Origin: Plectrocnemia conspersa
Taxonomy: Eukaryota > Arthropoda > Insecta > Trichoptera > Polycentropodidae
Length of the DNA: 64,000 bases
Assembly: GCA_009617715.1 (NCBI GenBank)
Contig: VTFK01000138.1
Coordinates: forward strand, 744,001 to 808,000
Reading direction: 5' to 3'
Position 1 is the first letter of the stretch. Each line of letters starts with the position of its first letter. Shown one piece after another: positions 21,601 to 34,650 of the stretch. A model generated the notes under the pieces. The model was not told where the DNA came from. It searched no databases and worked only from the letters and a program-made list of their open reading frames with translations. The position numbers and the translations under genes are program-made.

Positions 21601-22619
21601 GTCTAGTACGCTTTGCCACCATCTCATTGACGACCATCTCAAAGACTGCTGTTTCAACGTCTATCTATCTTCACTATCACTAGAAAATAAATTGATATAC
21701 AATAACTTTTATCTGACAGCACATATTGGTGGTTTAAATTTTACACATTTTACATATGAGATCAGGAGAGGAGCATTCATCAAGTTGAGCGAATTATTTA
21801 TTGTCGTAATGAGGGCAATGTGAATTGAGAATTCTAGAAATAAATACATTTTTAATGTTTTATATGCTCAATGTGTTATTAATTAATTGCATTCCTTTGC
21901 ACATCTTTGGTGAATCCAAATTCTATAAAATCATGATAATTACTACCTATATTTAAGGTTAGTTTGTGCGTTCATAATCCACACATATTCAGTTAATGCA
22001 AAAACTTTATTATTCCTTCAATATCGTGTCCATTGAGTTTAAATAAACGAGCTGCAACTGGTATCATTTATTAAATTGAGATATTTATTTAATCGACTTT
22101 TACGTTTTCATTCGTTTTTAATAAATTATATTTTTGTATCGCCACAGTGACATGTATGTTTGTAGTATTAAAAAACTGTTTATCACAATATAAATAATTA
22201 TCTTAGTACATTATTTATTTAAGAAGCAAACTTTAATTTACAATGTTGCGATGGCTATATTATATTTTTTTTTAAATTAGAAGGTTATATATTCATTTTA
22301 AATTTTATTATCTTATATATAATCTATAATATAATGGTTCTAAGCCGCTTCCAGACGAGCATAACTTAAAATGCAACCGTTCAATTATCTACCCTGTAAA
22401 TAGTATCGCTTTGTATGAACGGTGTAATACACGTAAACAAAAGAAATATATTTAATTATAATAATAAAAATAAAAATTCAATTTGTTTCATTGCTTTCTG
22501 TTGTTTCGACCAATGAAAAATAATCATTCAAATATAAAACAAGATGGCCGACAGTACCGTGACAACAGTTTTAAATAATAAAATAATAATTTTCATTAAT
22601 TCGTCATTTGTCTGACTAT

Positions 22620-23150
22620 AAATATTCGGATTGCAAATTATCTACCTGTGTTATAACTATGAAAATTAAATATATACATAATGTGTTGAGGATTAGAAGA
22701 ATACATTGATTAAACTAGATAAACAATCATAAAACAATCTTCGTAATGAAATCGTCAAATTTTGAATTCCCGGTGATGGGCTCCGAGGCCGAAATGTGAG
22801 TTTTTACTTTTATAAATAATCGGATTGCAAATTAACTAGGTGTGTTATAACTATGAAAATTAAATATATGCATAATGTGTTTAAGATAAGAAGAATACAT
22901 TGATTAAATTAGATAAATAATCATGAATCAATCTTCGTAATGAAATCTTCAAATATTGAATTCCCGTCGCCGGGCTCCGAGGCCGAAAAGTGAGTGTTTC
23001 CTTTTATATTACAAAAACATTATCATTGCTTCCGATTTAATGAACATTTACATTGGATTTTAAGAATTGCAAATAAACCAGGTACATTTTAAACGTGAAC
23101 GTGTGATATATCCTTAATATGTATGAGGATTGAAAGTTAATGTCGATCGC
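22620..23150 (+). repeat. tandem duplication with a repeated ATG-to-splice-donor unit
   Basis: Two units 194 bp apart (22620-22813, 22814-23010) and a degraded third (about 23067-23150). Each of the first two contains a 50-nt segment from ATG (22746, 22940) to a consensus donor GTGAGT (22796, 22990). The encoded peptides are 'MKSSNFEFPVMGSEAE' and 'MKSSNIEFPSPGSEAE'. No indel disturbs the frame. This looks like a duplicated first coding exon of an unknown gene or of a TE. Confidence 0.55.
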
Positions 23151-23319
23151 TGTCGCAGTGGGAACGCTATATGTATCAGCCAACGGACAGCTTATAAATG
23201 TGTAATTTCTTGGATGTTATCTAATAAACGACATTTTACAATGATTATAAATATGTGATTGCATACCTAAAATACTCGATAGCCAAAATATCTAAGAGTG
23301 GGTAATCGTGCCGTCGCCA

Positions 23320-23780
23320 ACACGAATTTATTGCTTTTGCCTTCTGAGAAGTGATAATTGTTTTAACGCCAAAATTCGGTTTGAAAATACTTTGATCAGA
23401 CCTCTTATATTAAAAATCCATAGTAATATCAATAAGGATAGCTATCATATTATTAAAATATAGTGTAATATCGAAATTCAGACAAACTGTGAAGCAATGT
23501 TTGAGATGCGATGTCTGTATGTACTAATTCTTACGCTTATTTCCCCCTGATAGATGAGTTGGCTTAGTTTGTATTTTGGACTTGACATAATGAAAGTTCT
23601 AAAACTATAATTAGTTTTATAACTTTCATTAGGTTAGGTTTGGGTTTGAACAACAAATGGACGTTTCGCAGCTGTCAAATTGAGTTTCATTGACATTTTA
23701 GAGCAACATATCAGTTAAATTATATTTTCACTAGTAGAAATATATATATACTGGTGAAAATGTATTTAGACTTAGCTAGT
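23320..23780. repeat. dispersed repeat, copy A (second copy at 37260-37720)
   Basis: About 450 bp match 37260-37720 in the same orientation: GCCTTCTGAGAAGTG, CCAAAATTCGGTTTGAA, GAGATGCGATGTCTGT, TTAGGTTTGGGTTTG and a final palindrome (TTTTCACTAGTAGAAATATA). The TTAGGTTTGGGTTTG section is also in the MITE at 11.9 kb. No coding frame. Confidence 0.65.
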
Positions 23781-23896
23781 GAAAATATAACTATAAATAT
23801 TAGTTACTAAACTTAAAAGGTATATGCTTTATATCTGAAAGGGAGCTTTCCTTCGTTTATATTTAAAAAGTAATTTTCCTGATATCGAAATGACTA

Positions 23897-24083
23897 AGAC
23901 CAGAATAGTGTAGTCCGTAAGGCGATGGACTTTTAACTCAGAGGCCATGAGTTCAGGTTCCCGCAGCATACTAAAGTTTTTATTTGTAAAAATGCTCTAT
24001 TATTTAAAACTGGCTCCAGCTGCAAAGTGAAATCTATTGATTGTATATATGTATGCACATAATAGTTTTTCATTTATTATATA
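23897..24083 (+). mobile_element. tRNA-derived SINE, 5' part (split by a Tc1-like element)
   Basis: The head is tRNA-like: an A-box-like TAGTGTAGTCCGTAAGG, an anticodon arm GGACTTTTAACTC and a B box GAGTTCAGGTTCCC (degenerate). The body matches the SINE at 51261 (CCAGCTGCA, then ATATATGT). It stops at TA 24082-24083, where the Tc1-like element begins; the 3' part resumes at 25940. Confidence 0.75.
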
Positions 24084-24239
24084 CACCGCCGGTCAAAAGT
24101 TTAAGACCAAACTATTTTTTTGATGATTCTTTTAATACGCATATGAGATAAAACATATAATTTTCATTAAAACTCAAAATTTCAAATTTAAAGAATGCAT
24201 TTAAAAAATAATTAAAAAATGAGCGAACTGTCTTTTCAT

Positions 24240-24970
24240 AAAAAAATCCACAATTTTACGAAGTACAGCTTTTACTATTCTTGGCATCTTATTAACTAAA
24301 TTCATTACCGTAATTGGTTGATTTGTTAATCTACTCGTTCTATAGAGATTCCCACAAAGCCTTTTAGGAGTTTAGTAAGTGTTGACCAATATTCCGATCC
24401 AGGTTATCCCACAGAAGCTCAATCCTTCTTTTTTTGTTTGTTTGTAAATACCCTCTGCATAATTTAGAATCATGTTTGATGTCGTTGTCATGTTGAAATA
24501 CAAAACCTGGTCCAATCAAATATCCTTGCTATTCTTAAATGTTCTTATGATGTTAATTTTTAAAAATACCGTCTATTTTAAACAGGTTTCCAACTTCTGC
24601 TGTTGAGAAACAACCCTACACCATGACTGAATCACAGCTTTGCTTTATAGTTGACACACTACAGTTAGGACTCAATTTTTCGCTGACTGTACGTCTAACA
24701 AATGTTCTACGTTTTGATCCAAACAATTCGAATTTAGATTCATCAGACTTTGGATCAATCTTCAATTGTCTAATTTTTATGCTTTATGGCCCAGTGCTTT
24801 GATAGCAACGCGTCCTCCAAGATTTGCTTTACGTAATCGATGTTGCACGGTTGACAACGAAATATTTTCAATACCACTATTTTTCACTAGAAAGCACATT
24901 TCTGGTGCTGTAAGTCTTCTATTTATCTTACTAGATATTATTATATGCTGGACGATTTATATCACGATTT
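24240..24970 (-). pseudogene. Tc1-like transposase relic
   Basis: On the minus strand, broken frames show 'LRKANLGGRVAIK', 'DESKFELFGS' (first catalytic D, about 24745-24727), 'VSTIKQS' and 'SVMVW GCFS', 'FQHDND' (second D, about 24490) and 'IELLWDNLD' (catalytic E, about 24415). The spacing between the second D and the E is about nine residues too short for DD34E, so the loop that normally reads 'WP-QSPDLN' is deleted. Several stops. Dead. Confidence 0.8.
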
Positions 24971-25142
24971 AGTCCTGTGCTTTAAAATATTTTAATCGCC
25001 TCATGCATTTAGAAATATTTCATTTTTAAGCAATGTAACCCTTTCTCTTTTTTTAAAATGTCAAATTATTTTTCCGCCCCATTATAGCAAGAGAATTCAA
25101 ACTTGAATGTCAGCAAAAGCAATGCGTGTAAAAGGTCTAATA

Positions 25143-25598
25143 CAGGGGTGGCCAATCTAAATGATCATTCGGGCCACTTTGGTAATGCATCATAACTCCG
25201 CGGGCTACATATACAATTGTATATCCTTATATTAGATTTAGATACACTATAGACAATTTTCCTATCGCCGTTTATTCTCACCCAAAAAACCCGGGTTTCT
25301 CCTGGGAATAAACCGGGGTTTTTTCCTGTGAATAAACCGGTTCTTCATGAGTTCGCAGAATATAATTTAATTTTTCTGCGAACTCATAACTGTAAACTCA
25401 TGAATAAAACAGGCAATATCTGTAATATATTCGTAAAAATAAAATTTAATTTTTTTTCATAATTTCGATAGTTAATTTTTTTTATATATGGTTTATTATA
25501 CTTTGCTCATTATAAAATAAATATATTTTGTAAAATTGTGATGAATCTCGCGGGCCCGAAAAATGTTCAAGGCGGGCCGTGGGTTGGCGACCCCACTG
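25143..25598. mobile_element. hAT MITE inside the Tc1-like element, 456 bp
   Basis: It starts CAGGGGTGGCCAA and ends TTGGCGACCCCACTG, hAT-type inverted ends, and is flanked by a perfect 8-bp duplication GTCTAATA (25135-25142 and 25599-25606). The left end and the ACTCATGAATAAAACAGGCA interior also occur at 53884 and 54064, beside hAT transposase remains. That copy may be the autonomous relative. Confidence 0.88.
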
Positions 25599-25939
25599 GT
25601 CTAATAGTTTAAATGAAACTGAATTAAAATCAAAACAAACACTCTCCAGAATGTGACTTTAAGTAGTTTCGAATGCATGTCAATAAATGTGCAGAGAAAA
25701 AAATTAAACTAGTAGTTAAACCTTCACTGACGCATAATTAACATTTGAACTGCTTTAGTCACGCTTGTCCGCATTTACGACTAAGAAATAGTGATTAAAA
25801 AATAATATTATAGTAAATATAAATCATAGTTTATTCTTTAATTTGGTATATGTTTTTTTATTATTTAAAAAAAAAAAATTGCGAATTCGTGACATGAACA
25901 TCATTACATGTTTTGGTTTTAAACTTTTCACCGGCAGTG

Positions 25940-26100
25940 TATTTGTCACCAATTCCCAGACTTTCAATCTGGTGTCTTAATACTTATTTATAGGTATTGC
26001 CTGTTTATGATTGACTTACTCAGTTGGTACTGATATACCTCCTTGTAACGCATTGGGCGTAGTCCTGTTCAGTTACAAAGGAAAAAATTAAAAAAACTTT
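25940..26100 (+). mobile_element. tRNA-derived SINE, 3' part
   Basis: It continues the SINE from 24083 and matches the 3' half of 51261-51545: AATCTGGTGTCTTAATACTT, TTGACTTACTCAGTTG, CTTGTAACGCATT, ending in an A-rich tail. Confidence 0.75.
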
Positions 26101-29100
26101 ATGGCAAGTAAATTTACAATTAAAATTTTATTTGATATTTGATTTTTGCGTTCCTGTCACTTTAAATTTACAATTCACCTCTATTTTATCATTAATATTT
26201 TTAATATCTGTATTATATGGTATTTAAAGTAATATATATATTGAAATAAGCACAATATTGATTTCTAATCGATTAATATTTGAAATATAGTTTTCGATAA
26301 AAAATTACTTGATTATGGGGGATTTCATAATGTTACGAATATGGCAAATGTTTTTCTGTACTACATCCATATTTTACACCAGTGGTCATATCAGGTTTAT
26401 TTACAAATACAAATAACTTTTATTTATTATTTCTGGCATATTTAGAACCACATAATTTAAAGTTGCGTTATTGAAACATACGTTTATGATTATTTCTAAT
26501 GTAGTAAATTATTAAAATATACACGATTCTTAAATGTAATAAAAATATAATACAAGGTAAAAAATAAATCAGCATTTAGGAAAGTTTTAATAATCCAAAC
26601 CCTAGCTAAAAAACTTCTTTGAGATAGCGACTTCGAAATGACATATGTAATGGTAATAAAAATTGCTTGTTTTCGTCGGCAAGGTTAGGTTAACAACATA
26701 TTATACGATAATTATTTTTTCTTGACATTTTATACAATTTGAAGTATAATTGATTCACACCTATGGCTTCTGTTTTAAGCAGGAAATTACAGAAACGTGA
26801 CGGTGGCGAATGTATAAATATATTTTACAGGTGTTAATTCATAGTTTTGTCTCACATCATTTCGGCTAGTTATATTTACTAGTGGCATACGTACTAAGCC
26901 CAAAATAAGATTAAATATTGAAATTTATTTATATTAAAAAATAGTTAATATTAACATTTTTTTACCTTTATATCTACTGGTATGGTTGGGGAATAGTTAT
27001 GTAGTCGCATTATGGTCCCCTCGTTATATTTGCATATAAGTTTGTGGATTTGAATAGTTCAATTTTCCTTGTTTGTGTCAAGGATATTGAGTTATTGCTT
27101 AGAACAAAAAAGTATTTTCAAATGGTTACTAGTTTAACTTCAATCACATGACATAGAGTTATCTTTTAAATTTAATTAAGGAGTTAGTGTATTGATTTGA
27201 ATATGTAGATTCATTACCATTTCTTCTTACAACTTTGAAACACTTAAATCGCTTTTAAATTGGGTGCCTTCTTAGAATAAAGTATTTTGGAATAATATAT
27301 TTTATTTGCTATAAAGCTTACCATAACGAAATTACAAAACAGAAGCGCAAGGCTTCTACGAGTTATATAAATGTATAGAATCGCAGTAAACGCTCCCTCA
27401 AATTAACGTAGCACCTGTTGCCCGGAAAATTTTGTACTACATTATTTGAATATAATGCCTTTTTAAAAGTCAACGTTAAATTACGTCGTATAAAGCTTTT
27501 AGTATCTGGTGTTTCTTGATGAGCGAATATAATGGTAAAACAATTTTTATTCTGATTTATTATAAACAATTAATCATCAAAATATAATAAAATAAATAAA
27601 TATTATATTTAGCTTAGCATTTAATTATTTCAATATTATTGATAATTATACCGTATTGGCCAAAATTGTACGGAAATAACAATATATTATATATTTGTGA
27701 TTCTGAATGCCAGACGAATGATGACAAGAAGCTATATACGAGAGATCCTCAAAAAAATTCAGATCAATTTATCTTAGGATTGTTTTATAATACATTTAGA
27801 ACTGACTTTTATATATTTTTAAAAGACCCGATACGAGTCTAAAAATGAGATTCTTGATTCTGACATCATAATCTAGGGCCTTCTTTTTTAACACACGTCG
27901 CGATTTGGGTTTCAGTAAGCCTTTTTCATAAAGAACAGACCTGTAAACTTTTTAACAAAGGTCATAAGATTAGTAGATCGTTGAACGCCTATAATAAGGA
28001 TCGAACTTAAGAAATCTATCTTAGACAGAAAAATCCAGATAAATATTCGTAGTTTATTTATTTAATAAAAAAAAATTAAATAAAAAGACTAATGCAAGTG
28101 TATCACTCGTGTATGATGTTGGTTTAATTATTAATATGGAATTGTATTAATAAACGTCTTTCACTTCTGGAACACTCATAATGGATGATATACTTTTATA
28201 CATTTCAATAATTAAGGATTTTCTGAGTTGAGGCAATAAGGCAGTCTTGTCGCTTTCGCTTCGCTTAGGAATTTATTCCTCAACTTTGTGCGTTATTTAT
28301 GTTTATAAAAAATATTCTTTATTTAATTTAAATGTAATCGTAAAAAACTGTTTTTTTTTTTAAATTAAAAAAAAAACGGTTTATTGGTTTCGGGCTTAAA
28401 CGGTTAGAAAGCCTTACGTTATGTCTTATGGAAGTTTGCTATAAATCAGTTGTCTTTTATATTTTTATTTTTTCAATATCTGGTATAATAAATATAATCA
28501 TTTATCATTGTCATGACTGCACCTCTTTTGCTCCCGAGTCGGATCGATTAACATAAACCAAAAGTTTCGATGTACAACGTTTTATGTATCATAGAACATT
28601 TTATTATATATATGGTATTATTATTTGCATATTATTTAGTTAGTTTAAATTATAGTATAAATGACAGAGATTTAAAAAAAAATCTTATTTAATTATTTTA
28701 TGAGTTTTTTTTTAATAAACAACCTTAAACCGTTATTGTTTTTTATGGTTGTTAACAGTGCATTAAGTCGTATCATGTCGCACTCGACATATTTGACGTC
28801 CGTGACGGACAGATCCGTGCGTGTATGGCCAGCAAATAGTATAGAATTATTTTTCCTGCGAGTGTTGCGAATTCTGTTCTAATTTTTTTATTTATCAATC
28901 GTATATCATAATTTGCAACATTTTTTAAGAAAATCTCCACTCGATTTATATTATTTTTTGTTGTTGTACATATAAGATATTCTCTATGAGCTAAAGCAGC
29001 TTATTATTAGAGAATCTTTAATACCTAATATGTACGACTTAGCTAGATTTTAATTATTAATCACGATATTCTTCCGTGAGATTAGGATAATCAAGGTAAA

Positions 29101-30439
29101 CCTATTCTGTGATGCTCGTTTGGAATCATAATTATGTAATAATCATTAATTTCGATCTTCTATCTCCACAATAGAAATTTAAAAACATAAAGAACCCAGA
29201 TCTTTCAGTTTATCGTGATGGTTTTTTCGCCACTTCTCTTTTATATTCCTAGCTTTGATTCTCAGTTCATCAATATTTTCGCGAATTTTTAATGTATATT
29301 ATAATCTATAATCTGCATTCCGAAATTCACAATCCATTTCGAGACATATTCACCATAGCGCAGTAAACGAGAAAAGGATTATGTATTCGTATATTAATAA
29401 TACTCGTTGTATTCCTGAAAATTTGTTGAGATTTTGCGCCATTGATTTTTGTTGTGTTAAATTTTCCATGAAATTTTAAAATTTCTTCCCAGAATAGTGC
29501 TACAAATTATTTTCCACGAATTATATAATATAAAATGACAACACAATGTATAAAATAAAAAATACTTTACTTTGATTAGAAAACGCTACTACCCACTACC
29601 GTTTGGTTTTTAAAAAATATATTTTTTTTTATGGAAGGATGAGATTCTTGTCAAGATAAACTGTGTGACTTGGCTATTAATGAAGAGTTAAAAAACATTT
29701 TGAAACGCAACTATGCTTAGCTCTTCTTGGATCAAAGTGAATACAGAATTTCCGAAGCCATATAAAATCAATCTTTATTATCTTTAAATGACTTTCTATA
29801 AAAGTTTATAAACAGCTCTGGATAATAGCAGATGAATATGCTTATAAACCAATTGTATAGATTCTTGAACAAACCTCCAAAATATATGCACGACCTAAGA
29901 TAAAACATCCAGTTGGCTACTTCGGCGATCGGTGATCAGGCAGCTCGAATGACAATGATAATAGTCTTCTCAACTAAGGATTATTTTTATTGGCGGTGTC
30001 CGTGCAATATTTTCTATAGTATTTTGTAGTACTGAGATCTCTCTTCTGTTCTATGATGTGTGTCTCTTAACTTTAGTAAATGGGTTGATAATTTTGTAGT
30101 GTGTGAGACTTCTCATTTCGTTGTTCAAGTGGTCCCTATATTAACCCCTTAATTCGTGATTAAAGGCGCAAAAATGTCGATATCCCCACAAAATATTTGA
30201 AAGAAATCTTTCTATATAATTTTTTTTCGATGCTTTTCTATGTTACGCATATTTCTGTAGCAAAAATGTTTGTACGTAAATAGTTAAAATTTTCATATTA
30301 ATTTCTGGTAACTGAAAAAATAATTGAGTGAAGGTTTATATTTTTTATGGTTGTCTTTTTCTCCAATTCAACCCTTTAAAGTTGTAGTTTACAACGCCGA
30401 TCCCTTGCTTAGTCTGAAAAACTAAAATCAGAATAAAAC

Positions 30440-30770
30440 TGTGTTAGACGATTCGTGAATTACACTCCCGAGCACGAAAAGTAGGGTAATTTCGAACACT
30501 TGTTAACGCCTAGGGGATATTTCCGTATATATTATGCATACATACATATATGTACATATACTTTTCTATAAAAATCTGTACAGCTTGTCGACTTTTCGCG
30601 AAGAGTGACGTTTTGTGTGCATATTGCGTAATAAATATTAAAACGGGTCGTTAGCGCTAATGCTCACCGCCCAAAATGTACATTAGGCTATTAAAGCGGA
30701 GTTCCTTTGCTCTTACACTTGGTTCTTTATGGACATGGCGGATTATGTAACGTTTTAAAACGTCATAAAA
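30440..30770. other. mixed-composition stretch, nothing identified
   Basis: Slightly GC-richer than the surroundings, with no frame or repeat that I recognise. It may be conserved non-coding DNA, but the evidence is composition only. Confidence 0.2.
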
Positions 30771-32439
30771 CACATTATATTAAATACTTTTATATAACGT
30801 ACATGTACGCCTTCTTGATAACGTCAAGGTCGCCAATTTGAGGAAGTATTAAAAGTGACGAATATAAATGGAAGATATCCAGGATAAAATACATAAAAAT
30901 ACGCTAATATTAAAAATTGCGACATATATTAAATAAGCAGATGTTGAATTCGCTGAAATGTTCTTAATTTGTCGGTTTCGCTTAGCCAAAGGAAGTATAC
31001 TAGTAGAAAATAAAATAGTAAAGAACAAACAGTCTCACACAAGTGTTGAAACGTTTATTAAACGTTTTGCAATTTAAATATTCAAAGTAATCTCGGGCAC
31101 TAGTAGAGGAAACTAATTTCTAAAATACCTATGTTAATGAAGTTATTAATTCTGAAATTAATGATATGTAAGTTGATGTTGTGGAGATATTTATGAAGGA
31201 AATCAAGACAGTTACTATGTACTTTGCACTTTTTAATATAAGTACTGGTGAAGTTTAATGCAGCTAGCTCATGGTCTTTGTGAGATACTATCAAGTATTG
31301 GCATCAAAAACTTTTCCTACAACACTGAAGTCGGCAATATTCACCGCTATTAATGTTGTAAGCTTCACATAGTCTAGGGATTGTAATCAGACTCTCAAAT
31401 TATTATGTTAATAAGTTAGTGCTAAACATAAGTGCACTGGCTCTCGTAGGCGAGTTTTAATTTGTATTACATAATTAAGAACTGAGATATCTCTTTAATT
31501 AAATGAAAATAATGTTGTAAAAAATATAGAATTTTTATCCAATGTCTGAAAAATACTCACCCTAAAGTTTAGATCGGAATCATTAAAACCGTGAATATAA
31601 AAGATAACTTCTAAGGCTTGTGTGACAGTAGATAGATTTGAAACAATGGTAGATTAACAAAATTAATACTATTATATAGTATATATTATTATTGGTCTCA
31701 TTAAACGCAAAAAATGTTGTCAGTGGAATTGTGTTTCGGAATAATACACATTTTTAATCATCAGTAAATATGAAATTGAATATTGTTTCCATAATCCAAC
31801 TGTTGTAGGTATTATTCAGGGGTAAATTTTTAAAGGGATGTTTCGGTTCGTTGACCTGCCTGTATCGATATTGTGTTAATAACGTTAGTTTGAATATTTA
31901 TTTTTAAAAGCCGTAATGTGGGATTAATTTGGTCTGGTGATTTTATAAAATTGGAAGGTTATACTAATTAATATAGATTAACGTTATAAGACAACATAGT
32001 ATAGTCTTATGATATTTTTTTGACGCAAAAATATAAATAATGTATATTTTTTATTTACTATTCTGTTGTAGAAAGGGTACTTCATTTTCACTATTTATTT
32101 GGTTTTGTATTATTGAGTGAAACTAGTGATCTTTAGTACATTAAAGTATTTGTTTATATAACGTTTTAAAATTTATAATGCGATTTTGGCAACCAAAAAA
32201 AGAGGTAATGTTTATGGAATAAATAAATTAAAATTCTACAGATTCGATTATGTTGTCAGGTTTATCAACTGAACCACTCCTCTATCTATAATTGGACGGA
32301 TGGATTAACGCATATCTTCATAAAAAGGCTAGATTCACTTGCAATGAAAGTACTTTTTATTGTTGAAGGAAAAAAATGGGTTTAAGCGTTTAAAAAGAAA
32401 CACAGTTGGGAGACCACTTAACGGATTATAACGCGAGCC

Positions 32440-33198
32440 GCGAAAATGACGGGACATCTTTTAGGAGTAGTTGCAAAAATAAAAAAATATATCGACAAGA
32501 TGGGGGCCGCGCTTGTGCACAGTGCAGAATAAACGCAATCGTGTGGTCAATTCAATGGCTGATTTAGCGCTTTTCCGTCGTAATCCTAACAAGTTTCTGC
32601 GTCGGTACTAACCGTTGATGAAACACGGATCTACTACTACACTCCAGAGACAGAGGCATAGTCGAAACAGTGGGCTTATGGAAAGGATCCGGCTTCAAAG
32701 AAGGCGAAGACGGTGAAATTGGCCGGTAAGATGATGGGCATGTTTTTTTTTGGTATGTATGCTGAATCATCCACATTGACTACTTGTAAAAAAGACGAAC
32801 GATAAATGGAGAGTATTATGCGTAATTATTGGACCGGTTGAGTAAAAAAATCAAGAAAATACGCCCACATTTGGCCAAGAAGAAAGTGCTCTTTCATGAA
32901 GACAATGCACGGGTAGATACTTGTGCAGTATCAAAGGTGTAAATGCATGAATTACGCTTCGAATTGCTGCCACATTTACCGTATTCACCAGATTTGGCCC
33001 CTAGCGACTTTTTCCTGTTTACAAACAAAGAAATGGCTCGCTGAAAAAATCTTACTTTTGGATGGCTTGAAAAAGTTGAAAAAATGCTGGGCGAAGTGTA
33101 TAGAGCTGAAAGGATACTATGTTGGAAAAAAAAATTAATGAACCGAAAATAATGTGTTTTTCTATTGTTTTGCAAGAACTTATTGACCTACCCTCGTA
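32440..33198 (+). pseudogene. mariner transposase relic (DD34D type)
   Basis: Broken frames read 'TVDETRIYYYTPETEA' (first D), 'SKQWAYGKDPASKKAKTVKL', 'IIHIDYL', 'KKIKKIRPHLAKKKVLFHED' with 'DNA' (second D) and 'LLPHLPYSPDLAPSDFFLF' (third D), which is the mariner signature order. The 3' end ATTGACCTACCCTCGTA is a mariner-type terminus. The N-terminal third is lost. Multiple stops. Confidence 0.85.
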
Positions 33199-33216
33199 CT
33201 CACCTTCCTCACGCTA

Positions 33217-33890
33217 AGGTGAGATGGCTGTCAAGGGGCAAAATTTCAAGATCTGACGATGAGTGAGTTTGCATACCTGGCAGATATTTTTTCGCTGTTA
33301 AATGAATTAAATATATCTTTGCAAGGATAATTTAAGAACTTGCTCACGCTACGGGATAAAATGGATGCTTTTCAAAAGAAAATATTATTGTGGCAAACGC
33401 GGTTGGATGAAGAAGATTTGGAAATGTTTTCAATTTTTAATGATAATTTAAAAGATAAGGACGTCAACCGGCATGTGATAACCATTGTGTAACAGCACAT
33501 ACAATCACAGTATTAATCTTTTGCTCAAAGAAAGAAGATCCCAGGCATGGTAATATTTGGATAACTGATCCATTTGTAGCAAACATAGATGATAGCAATT
33601 TAAGCATTAATGAAAAAGAAAGCCTCATTAATACATCATCCGACGACAGTCTTAAAGCTAAAATCCAATTATCCATAGCAATAACTCATTTTTAGCTCTC
33701 TATAAAAAAATGAATACCCTTTGCTGAGTAAAAAAGCAATGAAAATTTTGATTCAATTTTCGACAACATATTTGTGTGAAAAAACCTTTTCACCCATCAC
33801 AATAATTAAATTTCGGTACCGGTCTAGGCTTGAAATAAAAACGGCTCTCCGTCTTACAGTAACGTCATTGGAGCCATAAATCCATAAACT
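33217..33890 (+). pseudogene. hAT transposase relic (BED/ZBED5-like group)
   Basis: Broken frames read 'AKVRWLSRGKI', 'DKMDAFQKKILLWQ', 'WITDPFVANID', 'YPLLSKKAMKIL', 'FSTTYLCEKTFS' and 'KFRYRSRLEIKTALRLTVTS', the C-terminal half of a hAT transposase of the group that gave rise to domesticated ZBED/FAM200 genes. It begins directly after the mariner terminus, so one of them inserted beside or into the other. It is more diverged from the relic at 54-56 kb than a recent copy would be. Confidence 0.75.
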
Positions 33891-34289
33891 TATTTCAGAC
33901 AGGCAGGAACAAATATCACATTAAAAATATCTATAGGCTTAATTTATTTTGTAATAAATAAGCTAACTTGAATAACTTTGTTACAAATAAAGAGTTAAAT
34001 TTTAAAGATTTTGATTTGATTAAATAAGACTTCACGATTTTGTTTTAATCAAATAAGTATTTATTATAGCGCATTTTATATCTATAAAATATAAAATATA
34101 AATATACTCAGAAGAAAGGACTTTTTTAATGAAAATTATTTTTTCAAAAACAAATTTATTTTACAATATTATTCTATAAAATAATCAACATCGAAAGATA
34201 CAACTTTCTTTTATCGATCAGACAAGTTTTTAATCCCACATTTGTAAAAGCTAACTTGCTGTAAATAAATATTTAAACTTCACTAGCAC

Positions 34290-34650
34290 TATTCATTTTT
34301 TAGCATCTAAATTATGTTGTAGAGAATTAATTAAATGATAATCTGATGGTGCTATATCAGAAGAATATGAAGGGTGAGCAACAGTTCCATTCGAGAGGAT
34401 TAATTTTTTCTCGCGCGATTCTCGCAATATGTGGCAGGCGCGTCGTCTTGTTCTCGTCGCTTAATGCACGTGGAACCCACACGCCTTGTTTCCACGCCTT
34501 CCCAATAATTTCAAAATTCTTTGAATGCTTGTGAATACAAAAATTTCCAGATATAAATCTTTTGAACCATTTTTTAAATTGACGAACCAGCAAAATTTAG
34601 CTACAGACGGCACAAATGTTTTTGATTGCTGTGGTTGTCAATCCATTCAA
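34290..34650 (-). pseudogene. mariner transposase relic with internal deletion
   Basis: On the minus strand 'QFKKWFKRFISGNF' (helix-turn-helix region), then 'IGKAWKQGVWVPRALSDENK' and, in the next frame, 'HPSYSSDIAPSDYHLINSLQ' (third catalytic D). The catalytic core between these parts is missing. It differs from the relic at 32.4 kb. Confidence 0.7.

Larger units (their letters stand above)
24084..25939 (-). mobile_element. Tc1-like transposon inserted in the SINE
   Basis: Ends CACCGCCGGTCAAAAGTTTA and the complement of CACTGCCGGTGAAAAGTTTA are Tc1-type inverted repeats, with TA on both sides (24082-24083, 25940-25941). Without the hAT MITE it carries (and that MITE's duplicated 8 bp), the element is about 1.39 kb. 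The minus strand holds a degraded Tc1 transposase. Confidence 0.85.

Noticed and set aside
23897..23975. A functional tRNA-Lys gene
   Set aside because: The A box and acceptor stem are degenerate and the same head with a different anticodon occurs in the SINE at 51261, so it is a SINE head.
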